This document shows, in pieces, positions 8,697-16,833 of a stretch of DNA of 64,000 nt (positions are counted from its first letter, which is position 1; each line of letters starts with the position of its first letter). The notes under the pieces are model-generated. The model made no database searches. It was given only the letters and a program-made list of their open reading frames with translations, and had not been told where the DNA came from. This DNA comes from RUG14871 sp045539425 (GTDB taxonomy: Bacteria > Bacillota_I > Bacilli_A > Erysipelotrichales > Erysipelotrichaceae): assembly GCA_045539425.1 (NCBI GenBank), contig JAZQFH010000013.1, forward strand, positions 35,694-99,693, read 5' to 3'. The translations under genes were made by a program, and so were the position numbers.

Positions 8697-9539
8697 CTAG
8701 ATTTGCCTAAGCAACAGAGTCTCTAAAAACTCTTCGGTACTCTGGTGCAAGAGCGGAAGTTTATGATAGCGTTGTAAAATCTCATCGTAAAGATTTCTGA
8801 CAGCCTCATTCGCTTCAGCGATGCTCATGTACTTCACATAAGTGTTTTTGTGATTCTTCAGATCACTGCTTTCTTCCCCTTCTTTTTTCAGATTCTTGGT
8901 AACATCCAGAATATCATCCTGGATCTGGAATGCGAGCCCGTATGCCATGCCGATTGCTTCGGCTTCCTCAAGGTATTCTTCTTTGTTGGCGATAATACAG
9001 GCCATCATTAACGGTGCACTCAGAAGTTTTCCGGTTTTGTACTCGTGGATCTTCTTTAATTCATCCAGGCTGATTTCCTTACCTTCATACTTCAGATCCA
9101 GCTCCTGCCCGTAGATCATGCCGTTCGCTCCTGCCTGTGAGGCAAGGATACGGATGAGTTCTGATGGATAGTTTCCTTCGGAGGCACACACAAAAGCTTC
9201 CGTCAACAAGCCATCTCCTGCTAATATGGCTATGTCTTCGGTAAACTTCTTATGGACGGTCAACTGATTGCGGCGGTAGTCATCATTATCCATGGCAGGA
9301 AGATCATCATGTACCAGAGAATAGGTATGAATCATCTCCAACGCTACGGCTGCTTTTAATCCTGGTTGTACTTCACCGCATAAATCGTAAAGAAAACGCA
9401 GTAAAAGCTGCGGGCGAACCCGCTTTCCGCCGTTGGTAATGGCATAATGCATGGCATCTTTTACCGTTGAATCAATGATTGATCCATCCGTAAAACGCGA
9501 ATTGATCGCGTCATTAATCATTTGTTTAAAATCAGGCAT
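8697..9539 (-). CDS. ispA: Polyprenyl synthetase (farnesyl/geranylgeranyl diphosphate synthase)
   Basis: 280 residues from the ATG at 9539 (MPDFKQMIND); a longer frame to 9581 would run into xseB and adds only a basic stretch. First Asp-rich motif DDLPAMDNDD and second Asp-rich motif QIQDDILDV bind the Mg-diphosphate, with GGKRVRP and the typical QIQDD context of short-chain trans-prenyltransferases. It elongates IPP/DMAPP to C15 or C20. The start lies 8 bp inside the xseB 3' end, so it is translationally coupled. The chain length product is inferred. Confidence 0.93.
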   Translation of the reverse strand: MPDFKQMINDAINSRFTDGSIIDSTVKDAMHYAITNGGKRVRPQLLLRFLYDLCGEVQPGLKAAVALEMIHTYSLVHDDLPAMDNDDYRRNQLTVHKKFTEDIAILAGDGLLTEAFVCASEGNYPSELIRILASQAGANGMIYGQELDLKYEGKEISLDELKKIHEYKTGKLLSAPLMMACIIANKEEYLEEAEAIGMAYGLAFQIQDDILDVTKNLKKEGEESSDLKNHKNTYVKYMSIAEANEAVRNLYDEILQRYHKLPLLHQSTEEFLETLLLRQI

Positions 9540-9732
9540 CTTTTTCAAAATCCTCAAGGAGCGTATTTGCTTTCTCTTCAAATGTTTTCAACTGCAGATT
9601 GCACTGTTTTGCCAGTTTCAATCCTTCTTCAAACAGTTTTAAAGATTCTTCCATCGGAAGCTCATTTTTCTCAAGCAGCGATACGATTTCATCCAAGCGC
9701 TGCATTGCTTTTTCAAAACTTAATTCTTCCAT
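9532..9732 (-). CDS. xseB: Exodeoxyribonuclease VII small subunit
   Basis: 66 residues from the ATG at 9732 (MEELSFEKAMQRLDEIV), two predicted helices with the family pattern FEKAMQRLDEIVSLLEKNELPMEESLKLFEEG. The alternative start 30 bases upstream lies inside xseA and adds residues not typical of the family. XseB binds XseA to form the single-strand nuclease. It directly follows xseA and overlaps ispA. Confidence 0.93.
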   Translation of the reverse strand: MEELSFEKAMQRLDEIVSLLEKNELPMEESLKLFEEGLKLAKQCNLQLKTFEEKANTLLEDFEKDA

Positions 9733-9739
9733 GATTCTC

Positions 9740-11068
9740 TTACTCTCCCTTATTTGCTGCAATGGCAGTGATTTCTCCCTCTGCCACCCGGATATTCAGC
9801 TGATCTCCGGCTGATACTTCTTCCGCCTTTTTCACGACACTTCCCTCTTTGGTGACGATCGCATATCCCCTCTGTAAGATCTCCAACGGGGAATAGGCGC
9901 TCAGAAGTTTTTCTTTCTGTTGCAGAGAGTCGGCATACTGCTTTGCAGATAAGTGAATCTCTGCTTTCATTTTATCATAATAACGTTCCAATTGATATTT
10001 GCAAGAAGACAGCAGAATCTCCTGTCTGTGCACAAGTTTCTGCTGATTCTGCTTCAGTCTTCCTTCATATTTCATCTGTAATGTCTCAGGATAGCGGTTC
10101 AGATAATCCAGCGTCATCATTAATGTCGTCGACGGTTTCAGAATCAGCTGATCCTTAAGGTGCGGAAGACGGTGTTCCATAAGTGAGGAAAGACGGTTGC
10201 GGTTCACATCATTTCGATGGGAAATGCTGCGCTGCATCCGCATCTTCTTCTGCTCGATTTCGCTTAGGACATCCGTCAGTTTCGGGGCAACAAGTTCTGC
10301 AGCACCTGTCGGGGTATTGGCTCTGACGTCCGCCGCAAAATCACTTAAGGTGAAGTCCACCTCATGCCCGATTCCGGTAATGATGGGTGTTTCACAGTGG
10401 TAGATTGCCTTAACGACGCTCTCTTCATTGAAGCACCAAAGATCTTCCAGAGATCCCCCGCCTCTGGCAAGAATGATGACATCGTGATGGTTCTGATCGG
10501 CTTCTCTGATTCTTGAGACGATGTTGGCAGCTGCCGTTTCTCCCTGGACCAAAGAGTAGTAATCCGTGATCTTTGCGACAGGCCATCTTCTTTTCAGTGT
10601 TGTCAGGATGTCGGAATGCGCCGCGGTGTGCTCTCCGCTGATCACCGCGATATCAAACGGATAATGCGGCAGAGGCTTTTTATGATCTTCACGGAAGTAA
10701 CCTTCCTGATACAGTTTCGCTTTCAGCTCCTCAAAGCGCTGGTAGAGCAGACCGATACCGTCCGGCTGCATTTCATAGACATACAGCTGCAGTCTTCCGG
10801 TTTTCTCATAGATGGATGCCTTGGCACGCAGCAGTACCTTGGCCCCTTCTTTTACCGTAAAACCGATGCGTCTGGCATAGGTGGAGAACATGACGCAGGA
10901 GATCGCAGCTTTTTCATCCTTTAAAGTAAAATAAAAATGACCGCTTGAGTGATTCACAAAATTGGATATCTCTCCTTTCACCCATAAGGAAGAGAGATAG
11001 GCATCGTTTTCTAAGCGGTTTTTTAAATAGTTGATAAGCTGTTCTACACTCCAGCTGCGAATGCTCAT
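9740..11068 (-). CDS. xseA: Exodeoxyribonuclease VII large subunit
   Basis: 442 residues. N-terminal OB-fold (SWSVEQLINYLKNRLENDA, then LWVKGEISNF and HFYFTLKDEKAAISCVMF), central catalytic region with GGGSLEDLWCFNEE and the GIGHEVDFTLSDFAADVRA segment, and a C-terminal coiled-coil arm that binds XseB copies. It degrades single-stranded DNA to oligonucleotides. The start overlaps the nusB stop as ATGA and the small subunit follows directly. Confidence 0.96.
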   Translation of the reverse strand: MSIRSWSVEQLINYLKNRLENDAYLSSLWVKGEISNFVNHSSGHFYFTLKDEKAAISCVMFSTYARRIGFTVKEGAKVLLRAKASIYEKTGRLQLYVYEMQPDGIGLLYQRFEELKAKLYQEGYFREDHKKPLPHYPFDIAVISGEHTAAHSDILTTLKRRWPVAKITDYYSLVQGETAAANIVSRIREADQNHHDVIILARGGGSLEDLWCFNEESVVKAIYHCETPIITGIGHEVDFTLSDFAADVRANTPTGAAELVAPKLTDVLSEIEQKKMRMQRSISHRNDVNRNRLSSLMEHRLPHLKDQLILKPSTTLMMTLDYLNRYPETLQMKYEGRLKQNQQKLVHRQEILLSSCKYQLERYYDKMKAEIHLSAKQYADSLQQKEKLLSAYSPLEILQRGYAIVTKEGSVVKKAEEVSAGDQLNIRVAEGEITAIAANKGE

Positions 11069-11469
11069 GCTTTATCCAGAACTCCGTTAATCAGTTTATA
11101 AGTGTCTTCATCACAGTATTTCTTGGCCAGACGCACGGCTTCGTCAATGACGACTGCCTTGTCATAATTCAGGCCTTTATACTCTGCAAGAGCGACTAAA
11201 AGAATCGCACGTTCCACATAACCCAGACGGTCATAATCCCAGTTGACAATCTGCTTGCCGATGAAGTCCGCATAATCATCTTCCTTGTCCATTAAGACTT
11301 CGATGACATCATAAAAATACGTATTGGCTTCTTCGTTGGATGTACGCAGCTGCTGCAGTACATCCGCCAGTTCCGTATGAAGCAGCAGATATGTATAGAG
11401 AGCCTTCATCAGCTCTTCTCTCTGGGCATGTCTTGTCATAGGCTTTTCAGTCTGGGAATACGTTGTCAT
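11065..11469 (-). CDS. nusB: Transcription antitermination factor NusB
   Basis: 134 residues, all-helical RNA-binding protein that joins NusE/S10 on boxA RNA in rRNA antitermination. The segment MTRHAQREELMKALYTYLL and the C-terminal AVRLAKKYCDEDTYKLINGVLDKA match the family. The listed start at 11469 has AGAGG at good spacing; an internal Met ten codons later is also possible. Placement between an Asp23-family gene and xseA is the usual Bacillota order. Confidence 0.92.
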   Translation of the reverse strand: MTTYSQTEKPMTRHAQREELMKALYTYLLLHTELADVLQQLRTSNEEANTYFYDVIEVLMDKEDDYADFIGKQIVNWDYDRLGYVERAILLVALAEYKGLNYDKAVVIDEAVRLAKKYCDEDTYKLINGVLDKA

Positions 11470-11478
11470 ATATAACCT

Positions 11479-11793
11479 CTAAAAAATAAATTCTTCCACG
11501 TTAACAGCAATATCATAACATTTAATATCCGTCATCTGGTAGATATTGTTGAAAATGCTCTCCTGCAGATACTCGCAGATTGTGATCGCATTGGAATTCA
11601 GATGAACACGGACATTCACGCGGATGGACAGTTCGTTGTTCTGGCTGCGGCATAGAATGGATTTCTTGTCGACCAGTTCGACATCCTCATTGGTATTAAC
11701 GCATTCATTGACGATGGATTCGAAAACGCCCAGATTCAGGGAGATTTGCGATTTGTTGGTTTCGTTTGTTACTTGAATGTATTCATTTGCCAT
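11479..11793 (-). CDS. Asp23/Gls24 family protein (YqhY-like)
   Basis: 104 residues, no signal peptide or membrane segment. The alternating beta/alpha pattern and the position directly before nusB match the YqhY branch of the Asp23/Gls24 family (DUF322), whose members are linked to envelope stress and, for YqhY, to acetyl-CoA carboxylase control in Bacillus. The start has AAGGTGA upstream. Molecular role here is unknown. Confidence 0.8.
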   Translation of the reverse strand: MANEYIQVTNETNKSQISLNLGVFESIVNECVNTNEDVELVDKKSILCRSQNNELSIRVNVRVHLNSNAITICEYLQESIFNNIYQMTDIKCYDIAVNVEEFIF

Positions 11794-11806
11794 AATATCA
11801 CCTTCA

Positions 11807-12727
11807 CTAGTATATCATATTCCTGAAATATTCTCTTGTCGATTTTTCATCCCTGACAAGCTGTGCCTTCAGCTCATCAAGCGAGGCAAAGCGGTAGTCA
11901 CTGCGTAAAAAGGCATGGAATCTCAGGGTGACTTCCCTGTCGTAGATATCTTCATCAAAATCGAGAATATGTGCTTCCACGACGATTCTGTGCTGTTCAA
12001 ATACCGTCGGATTGCGGCCGATATTGATCATGGCAGGATATTCTTTCTCATCCAGGATCAGTGTACCGGCATAGACGCCGATTGGTAATAACATTTTATC
12101 CTTCTCATAGGAGACGTTCGCTGTCTTGTAGCCGATCGTCCGTCCGATCTGATGCCCTCTTTGAACCGTACCGGTCTGGAAGTATTCCCTGCCCAGTAAC
12201 CTGTTCGCAAGCGTGATGTCTCCCTTTTCAATCAGCTGCTTGATCCAGGTGGATGAAATCTTGGTATTATCGTATTTCACGGCCGGAATCACTTCGGTCG
12301 GAATTTCACTCTCTTTTAAATCATCCGCCGTTTTCTGCGGGAAGGCACCGAATGTGAAATCATATCCGCAGATCAGCGTATCGATATTCAGCCACTTCAG
12401 ACATTTTGTTATAAAGTCATCCGCGGATGTATCTGCCATTTTCTTATCAAAATTCAGTAAGATCAGCTCATCCACCCCGAACTTCTGAAACAATCTAGAG
12501 CGCTCTTTTAAGGTCGTCAGCCGCTTCACGGGTTCTTTGGTGAAATAGGAGCGCACATCCGGCTCAAACGTGATGACCGCAAATTTCAGCCCCTTCTTTT
12601 CGGAGAGCTCTTTTGCACGGTTTAACAGTGCTTTGTGACCGCAATGCAGTCCGTCAAAGTTGCCGATCGTCGCAATGCAGGAAACGGAGCGCTGATGCGG
12701 ATAATGCTTAATATATGTCGTCTTCAT
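11807..12727 (-). CDS. ribF: Bifunctional riboflavin kinase / FAD synthetase
   Basis: 306 residues. The N-terminal nucleotidyltransferase domain contains the HxGH-type motif in GNFDGLHCGHKALL and the later ISSTW motif; the C-terminal flavokinase domain contains GRTIGYKTANV and the YPAMINIGRNPTV segment with the catalytic Glu region. It converts riboflavin to FMN and FAD. The ATG shares one base with the truB stop (TAATG), typical of a coupled truB-ribF pair. Confidence 0.96.
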   Translation of the reverse strand: MKTTYIKHYPHQRSVSCIATIGNFDGLHCGHKALLNRAKELSEKKGLKFAVITFEPDVRSYFTKEPVKRLTTLKERSRLFQKFGVDELILLNFDKKMADTSADDFITKCLKWLNIDTLICGYDFTFGAFPQKTADDLKESEIPTEVIPAVKYDNTKISSTWIKQLIEKGDITLANRLLGREYFQTGTVQRGHQIGRTIGYKTANVSYEKDKMLLPIGVYAGTLILDEKEYPAMINIGRNPTVFEQHRIVVEAHILDFDEDIYDREVTLRFHAFLRSDYRFASLDELKAQLVRDEKSTREYFRNMIY

Positions 12728-13572
12728 TACCAGAGCCCTCTTTCACAATGGAACCGTTTGCCTTCCTTACGTGCATATACGGCAACGGCCTGATTCTGAT
12801 AACGAATGAGAACCTTGTCTTCTTTCGCATCCAGTTCAATATCTCTTCCGTTAAACAGGTCGCTTCCCTCCGCATAATCAACGGTTTCCATGCCGATCGC
12901 ATCATCAATCGGCATAAGCGGTGTATCTAACGTGACATCAGAGAGTTTGACGGCATTCTTCAGAGAATAGTTTCCAACCATCTCCCGTCTGAGGGAACTC
13001 ATCGCGCCGAGGTTTCCCAGACGCTCTGCAATCCCTTCACATAACGTGCGGATATAGGTGCCGCTGGAAACATGGGCACGGAAACGGATTTCCTCATTGC
13101 TCATTCCCAAAAGGTCGAGTGAGAAGATTTCGATGGGACGCTCTTCCACTTCGATTTCCTTATTCGCTCTGGCATATTCATACAGCTTTTTACCGTTTAC
13201 TTTAATGGCACTGTAAAGCGGCGGTTTCTGCATCTGTTTGCCCAGCATGGACGCAAAGAGAGTTTCCACTTCTTCTTTTAAAACGTGCCTTACTTCCTTC
13301 TCTTCCAGGATAGTCCCCCAGATGTCTCCGGTATCATACTTCGCGCCGAAGCGCAGCGTTCCCACATAGACTTTGGAATCCTTCTGAAGATAAGGCAGAA
13401 CCTTGGTGGCTTTATTTACAAGAACGACCAGCAGCCCCGTTGCATTGGGGTCCAGCGTTCCGGTATGTCCGATCTGACGCGTAAAAAGAATCCGCTGAAG
13501 TCTTTTACAGACATCAAACGAAGTCATGTTCTCATCTTTGTCAATCAGCAAAATCCCACTGTTCACGTTCAT
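12727..13572 (-). CDS. truB: tRNA pseudouridine(55) synthase
   Basis: 281 residues. Starts as the family does (GILLIDKDENMTSFDVC) and carries the catalytic Asp in GHTGTLDPNATGLL, then the conserved KVYVGTLRFG and SSGTYIRTLCEG segments. It isomerises U55 in the T-loop of tRNAs. It is the first gene of an operon that reaches the terminator at 2391-2425. No Shine-Dalgarno is present before the ATG; a TGTTATAAT element lies 8 nt upstream, so the mRNA is probably leaderless. Confidence 0.96.
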   Translation of the reverse strand: MNVNSGILLIDKDENMTSFDVCKRLQRILFTRQIGHTGTLDPNATGLLVVLVNKATKVLPYLQKDSKVYVGTLRFGAKYDTGDIWGTILEEKEVRHVLKEEVETLFASMLGKQMQKPPLYSAIKVNGKKLYEYARANKEIEVEERPIEIFSLDLLGMSNEEIRFRAHVSSGTYIRTLCEGIAERLGNLGAMSSLRREMVGNYSLKNAVKLSDVTLDTPLMPIDDAIGMETVDYAEGSDLFNGRDIELDAKEDKVLIRYQNQAVAVYARKEGKRFHCERGLW

Positions 13573-13593
13573 ACTATGGTATTATAACATAAG
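13573..13593. promoter_or_regulatory. Overlapping divergent leaderless promoters for truB and ttcA-like gene
   Basis: The 21 bp between two divergent start codons hold one 13-bp element at 13577-13589. Read on the plus strand it is TGGTATTATAACA (extended -10 TG-G-TATTAT), on the minus strand TGTTATAATACCA (TG-T-TATAAT). Each hexamer ends 8 nt before its own ATG. Neither gene has a ribosome binding site. The two -10 hexamers overlap in five of six positions, so RNA polymerase could open only one direction at a time. Confidence 0.65.
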
Positions 13594-14346
13594 ATGAAAA
13601 AGATAAAGAAAGTATTGGGTGCATTAAGAAGAGCAGATCAGGATCATCATCTGATTGCGGACGGTGACCATATCGTGGTCGGTATCAGCGGCGGAAAGGA
13701 TTCCCTGACGCTTTTATATGCCCTCGGTCTTTACCGTCAGTTCAGCAAGAAGAATTTCCGACTTACCGGAATGTTTATCGATGTCGGTTTCGGAGAAGAT
13801 GGATTTGACGCCGTGCAGGAATTCTTCCGCAACAAGGACATTGAAGTCGTACGCATCCCGACGCGCATCCGCTACATGCTGGAGCAGCATCTGCATCACG
13901 AGCAGCTCAACTGCCACCTTTGCTCCAGACTGAAAAAAGGAACGCTGATCAAGGAAGCGAAAGACTTGGGCGCCAACAAGATTGCCTTAGGCCATCATGC
14001 GGATGATGCCATGGAAACCCTGCTTTTGAATATGATCTACGGTGCCAAGATGGAAACCATGCCCTTTGAACGCTATATGACGCGGGAAGAAGTATATGTC
14101 ATACGGCCTCTGCTTTATGCCACGGAAGAAGATATCAAGGATACCGCCAGGGAACTGGAACTTCCTGTGATTACATCGAATTGCCCGCGCAACCACGCTT
14201 CCGAGCGTGAAAACATGAAGATACTGCTTCAGAAGCTGTATGAAAAATATCCGGATGCTCATTCCAGTTTCCTGAAGTCGCTCGAAAATGAAGAGCAGCG
14301 TCAGCTCTGGAGTAAGCCCAAAGACAATACAGATCCAAAAGAATAA
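13594..14346 (+). CDS. ttcA: TtcA-like tRNA 2-thiocytidine biosynthesis protein
   Basis: 250 residues, PP-loop ATPase. SGGKDS at 32-37 binds ATP; the CHLC motif (Cys107, Cys110) and Cys197 (SNCPRNH) match the three cysteines that hold the iron-sulfur cluster in TtcA proteins. The GHHADDAMETLLLN motif is also typical. TtcA thiolates C32 of certain tRNAs. It is the only plus-strand gene here, divergent from truB, and lacks a Shine-Dalgarno. A related TtcA/TtuA-type substrate cannot be excluded. Confidence 0.85.
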   Translation: MKKIKKVLGALRRADQDHHLIADGDHIVVGISGGKDSLTLLYALGLYRQFSKKNFRLTGMFIDVGFGEDGFDAVQEFFRNKDIEVVRIPTRIRYMLEQHLHHEQLNCHLCSRLKKGTLIKEAKDLGANKIALGHHADDAMETLLLNMIYGAKMETMPFERYMTREEVYVIRPLLYATEEDIKDTARELELPVITSNCPRNHASERENMKILLQKLYEKYPDAHSSFLKSLENEEQRQLWSKPKDNTDPKE

Positions 14347-14372
14347 AAACTTCAGAAATTCTGAAGTTTTTT
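14346..14372. terminator. Bidirectional terminator between ttcA-like gene and alcohol dehydrogenase
   Basis: AAAACTTCAG (14346-14355), a 5-nt loop and CTGAAGTTTT form a 10-bp stem with A tract on one side and T tract on the other, so it can stop transcription from both converging genes. It includes the last bases of both reading frames. Confidence 0.88.
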
Positions 14373-15537
14373 ATAGACTCATTACATAGATTTTCCGGAC
14401 TTCTGCTTCCGTTAGCTGATAGACGGATCCGCATGGGACAGCCTGCGGAATCAGAGGTTCCAGCATGTCCATGGTGATTCCGATCTCATTGAAGCGTGTC
14501 GGCAGTTCCATCTTTCTGAGCCAGTCTTCCAGATACGCGGCTCCTTCTTCCACGATTTCCGCTTCTGATTTTCCTGAGGGATCAATACCGAAGATTCTCG
14601 TTGAGAGATTACAGAAGACTCTTGGGTTATGTACATAGGCAACACGCAGGAATGCCGGTGTTATAATGCCGAGCGTCTGTCCGTGGATTCCGTTAAAGGT
14701 TGCCGTAACAGGATTCTCCGCGCCGTGTCCGCCCCAGTCCTGCGGGACTCCTCCGTTACTCAGATCATCCCGATAAGCCATCATGGCACAAAGAGATAGC
14801 GTGCTGCGGACTTTATAGTTTTTCGGATCATCGATTGCCATTAATCCGTATTTCAGCGTTGTTCTGATTACGGACTCATAATAACCTTCGCAAAGAGGTT
14901 CTTCCTCGATCTGCGCAAGATAAACCTCCAGCGCATGCGAGATTGTATCCATGATGCCGCTTGCCATCTGTCTCTTGGGAAGCGTATAGGTCAAAAGCGG
15001 ATCGACGATCGCAAAGTCAAAATAGAGGCATGGATTGGTTAAGGCGTATTTTATGATCGGTATGTGCCTGTCATCCATGATCATGGCACAGTTGCTGCAC
15101 TCGGAACTTGTTCCGGAAAGCGTCACGATGGTTCCGTGCGGCAGGATCTTAGTCTTGATTTCATCACTCAGGGATAATAGGAGCGGATTTGACATTTCAG
15201 AGTATGAGGCAAAGGAGATATATTTCACCGTATCCATAACGCTTCCTCCGCCGATTGCCAGAACAAACGGAATATGATGCTCATGCACCAGACGGATGCC
15301 TTCGTCTGCTTTGGAGACAAGCGGATTTGCCTGAACTCCGCTCAGTTCATAGATTTTAATACCTTCCTTTTCAATGGAATTACGGACCGTTTTTAAAAGA
15401 TCGTTCAGATACTCTTTTCCTTCATGAACGATCAAAACAGACTGGTCCGTATATTTGCGGATCATTGCTCCGACTTTTACTTCCTCGTGTTTCCCGAAAA
15501 GGATCGTTGTCCTCTGTAAAAGTTCAAAATTCTCCAT
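14371..15537 (-). CDS. Iron-containing alcohol dehydrogenase
   Basis: 388 residues from the ATG at 15537 (MENFELLQRTTILFG), which has AAAGGGGA upstream; the longer frame to 15591 crosses the hairpin before it. Family III Fe-ADH signs: NAD(P) site GGGSVMDTVKY, metal ligand pattern MDTISHALE (Asp and His) and two further His in WGGHGAEN and NGIHGQTLG. It resembles butanol dehydrogenase/YqhD-type enzymes that interconvert aldehydes and alcohols. Substrate and cofactor preference cannot be read from the sequence. Confidence 0.88.
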   Translation of the reverse strand: MENFELLQRTTILFGKHEEVKVGAMIRKYTDQSVLIVHEGKEYLNDLLKTVRNSIEKEGIKIYELSGVQANPLVSKADEGIRLVHEHHIPFVLAIGGGSVMDTVKYISFASYSEMSNPLLLSLSDEIKTKILPHGTIVTLSGTSSECSNCAMIMDDRHIPIIKYALTNPCLYFDFAIVDPLLTYTLPKRQMASGIMDTISHALEVYLAQIEEEPLCEGYYESVIRTTLKYGLMAIDDPKNYKVRSTLSLCAMMAYRDDLSNGGVPQDWGGHGAENPVTATFNGIHGQTLGIITPAFLRVAYVHNPRVFCNLSTRIFGIDPSGKSEAEIVEEGAAYLEDWLRKMELPTRFNEIGITMDMLEPLIPQAVPCGSVYQLTEAEVRKIYVMSL

Positions 15538-15554
15538 AGTTCCCCTTTCCTGAT

Positions 15555-15589
15555 GAAATAAAGTCCCGCGCAAAATGAATGCACGGGAC
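15555..15589 (-). terminator. Hairpin between acetyltransferase and alcohol dehydrogenase genes
   Basis: On the minus strand GTCCCGTGC and GCGCGGGAC form a stem with one mismatch and a 9-nt loop, followed by TTTATTTC. It lies in the 63-bp gap before the dehydrogenase. It may end the acetyltransferase transcript partially or act as an attenuator, because no separate promoter is evident between it and the dehydrogenase start. Confidence 0.55.
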
Positions 15590-15600
15590 AATATATTCTT

Positions 15601-16071
15601 CTATAACAGCTGTTCCAGTACCGTTTTCTGCGGTTTGAATCCCATCTCACGATAGAATTCCGCAGCACCGATATTTCCATCCCAGACATTCAGTACGATG
15701 TTGTAACAGCCCATCTTCTTTCCATAGGAGGCAGCGGTTTCCAGCAGGTGTTTTCCGAATTTCTGATTTCTTTTATTCGGATCCACACAGATATCGTCGA
15801 TATAAAGTGTTTTATGATCGACATAGAGATCGCTGTTACTGACCGGCTGTACTTCAGCCATAATGTAGCCGTATACGTCATCCACATCATCGTCAGTATA
15901 GACAAAAATAGGCTTCTGATCATCTTCCAGAAGTTGCATCAGTTTTTCACGGTTGTATTTTGTTACTTGCCGCTTGAAGAGATCCGGACGGAGATTGTTG
16001 TGAAGCATATTCACATCCATCAACAGCTCCAGAATCTTATCCAGATCTTTTTCTTTCGCTAATCGTATCAT
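15601..16071 (-). CDS. GNAT family N-acetyltransferase
   Basis: 156 residues from the ATG at 16071 (MIRLAKEKDLDKI), supported by AAAGGAGGGG; the longer frame upstream lies in the promoter/terminator region. The GNAT fold is seen in LYIDDICVDPNKRNQKFGKHLLETA, which includes the acetyl-CoA pyrophosphate loop variant RNQKFG, and the C-terminal NVWDGNIGAAEFYREMGF motif. Small-molecule or peptide acetylation is expected; the substrate is unknown. Confidence 0.88.
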   Translation of the reverse strand: MIRLAKEKDLDKILELLMDVNMLHNNLRPDLFKRQVTKYNREKLMQLLEDDQKPIFVYTDDDVDDVYGYIMAEVQPVSNSDLYVDHKTLYIDDICVDPNKRNQKFGKHLLETAASYGKKMGCYNIVLNVWDGNIGAAEFYREMGFKPQKTVLEQLL

Positions 16072-16093
16072 GATTCTACCCCTCCTTTTCTTT

Positions 16094-16099
16094 ATTATA
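16094..16099 (-). promoter_or_regulatory. -10 box for the acetyltransferase gene
   Basis: Perfect TATAAT on the minus strand, about 23 nt upstream of the ATG and directly after the terminator of the CotH cluster. A convincing -35 was not found. Confidence 0.5.
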
Positions 16100-16108
16100 C
16101 CGCATAAA

Positions 16109-16142
16109 GAAAAAAAGAGCATGAAATTTTTCAATACTCTTT
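16109..16142 (-). terminator. Terminator of the cotH-VTC-DUF4956 cluster
   Basis: AAAGAGTAT and ATGCTCTTT pair (one G-U) around an 11-nt loop, followed by seven T on the minus strand, just after the DUF4956 gene stop. Confidence 0.8.
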
Positions 16143-16152
16143 CTGTAACTAT

Positions 16153-16818
16153 TTACATTCCGAAGTCGTTCTGATAGCTGACCAGGTTGACACTGATCAC
16201 ACCGCGCACCTGCTGCAGATTGAATAAGACCGCTTCCGTATGATTCAATTTCTCGATTTCATACGTTACTTCCGCAACACCCTTCTCGCTTGTGGACTTG
16301 CTGCGGAGATTCTTGCGGGAAAGACCGGCGAGCGCATCGTTGAGTCTTTCTTCCGCTTCCATGTCATAACGGATGATCAGAAGGTACGGTGTCTTCGCCT
16401 TGGTATCCGTTAAGTAGAATACGTAATAGAGGATACCCAAGAGAAGCGAGCCGACGATGCTGATGAAATAGAGGTTGGCACCGGACATGATACCGGCTGT
16501 GATTGCCCAGAACATGAATGCCGTATCCACCGGGTCCTTAATGGCCGTACGGAAACGGACGATACTGAGGGCACCGACCATGCCGAGAGAGAGTGAGAGG
16601 TTGGAGTTGATGGTACGGATGATCATCGCCGTCACCATGGATAATAAGAGGATGCAAAGCGGCATGCTCTTGTTGTAGACGATACCGTTAAACGTCTTGC
16701 GGTAGATGATGATGATATATACCGATACAATACAACTGACAAGCAGTGACGTCAGGATCATCGGTACACTGACCGGTCCGTTAAACTGTCCTGCGAAAAA
16801 TTCTCTGATCTGTTCCAT
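16153..16818 (-). CDS. DUF4956 membrane protein
   Basis: 221 residues from the ATG at 16818, which has GGGGAT 8 nt upstream; the TTG at 16824 is a weaker choice. Three to four hydrophobic segments lie in residues ~20-150 (ILTSLLVSCIVSVYIIIIY, MPLCILLLSMVTAMII, LYFISIVGSLLLGILYYVFY), around the conserved loop SLSLGMVGALSIVRFRTAIKDP. A C-terminal soluble ferredoxin-like domain follows. This family is regularly found with VTC-domain and CotH proteins, as here. Likely a membrane partner of the polyphosphate-polymerase-like protein; function not established. Confidence 0.85.
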   Translation of the reverse strand: MEQIREFFAGQFNGPVSVPMILTSLLVSCIVSVYIIIIYRKTFNGIVYNKSMPLCILLLSMVTAMIIRTINSNLSLSLGMVGALSIVRFRTAIKDPVDTAFMFWAITAGIMSGANLYFISIVGSLLLGILYYVFYLTDTKAKTPYLLIIRYDMEAEERLNDALAGLSRKNLRSKSTSEKGVAEVTYEIEKLNHTEAVLFNLQQVRGVISVNLVSYQNDFGM

Positions 16819-16833
16819 AAACAAATCCCCTTT

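Noticed and set aside
15538..15591. Upstream extension of the alcohol dehydrogenase frame
   Set aside because: It crosses the hairpin and lacks a ribosome site; the ATG at 15537 has AAAGGGGA and matches the family start.
16072..16134. Upstream extension of the acetyltransferase frame
   Set aside because: It would be encoded by the promoter and terminator T tract; the GNAT domain starts at the ATG at 16071.
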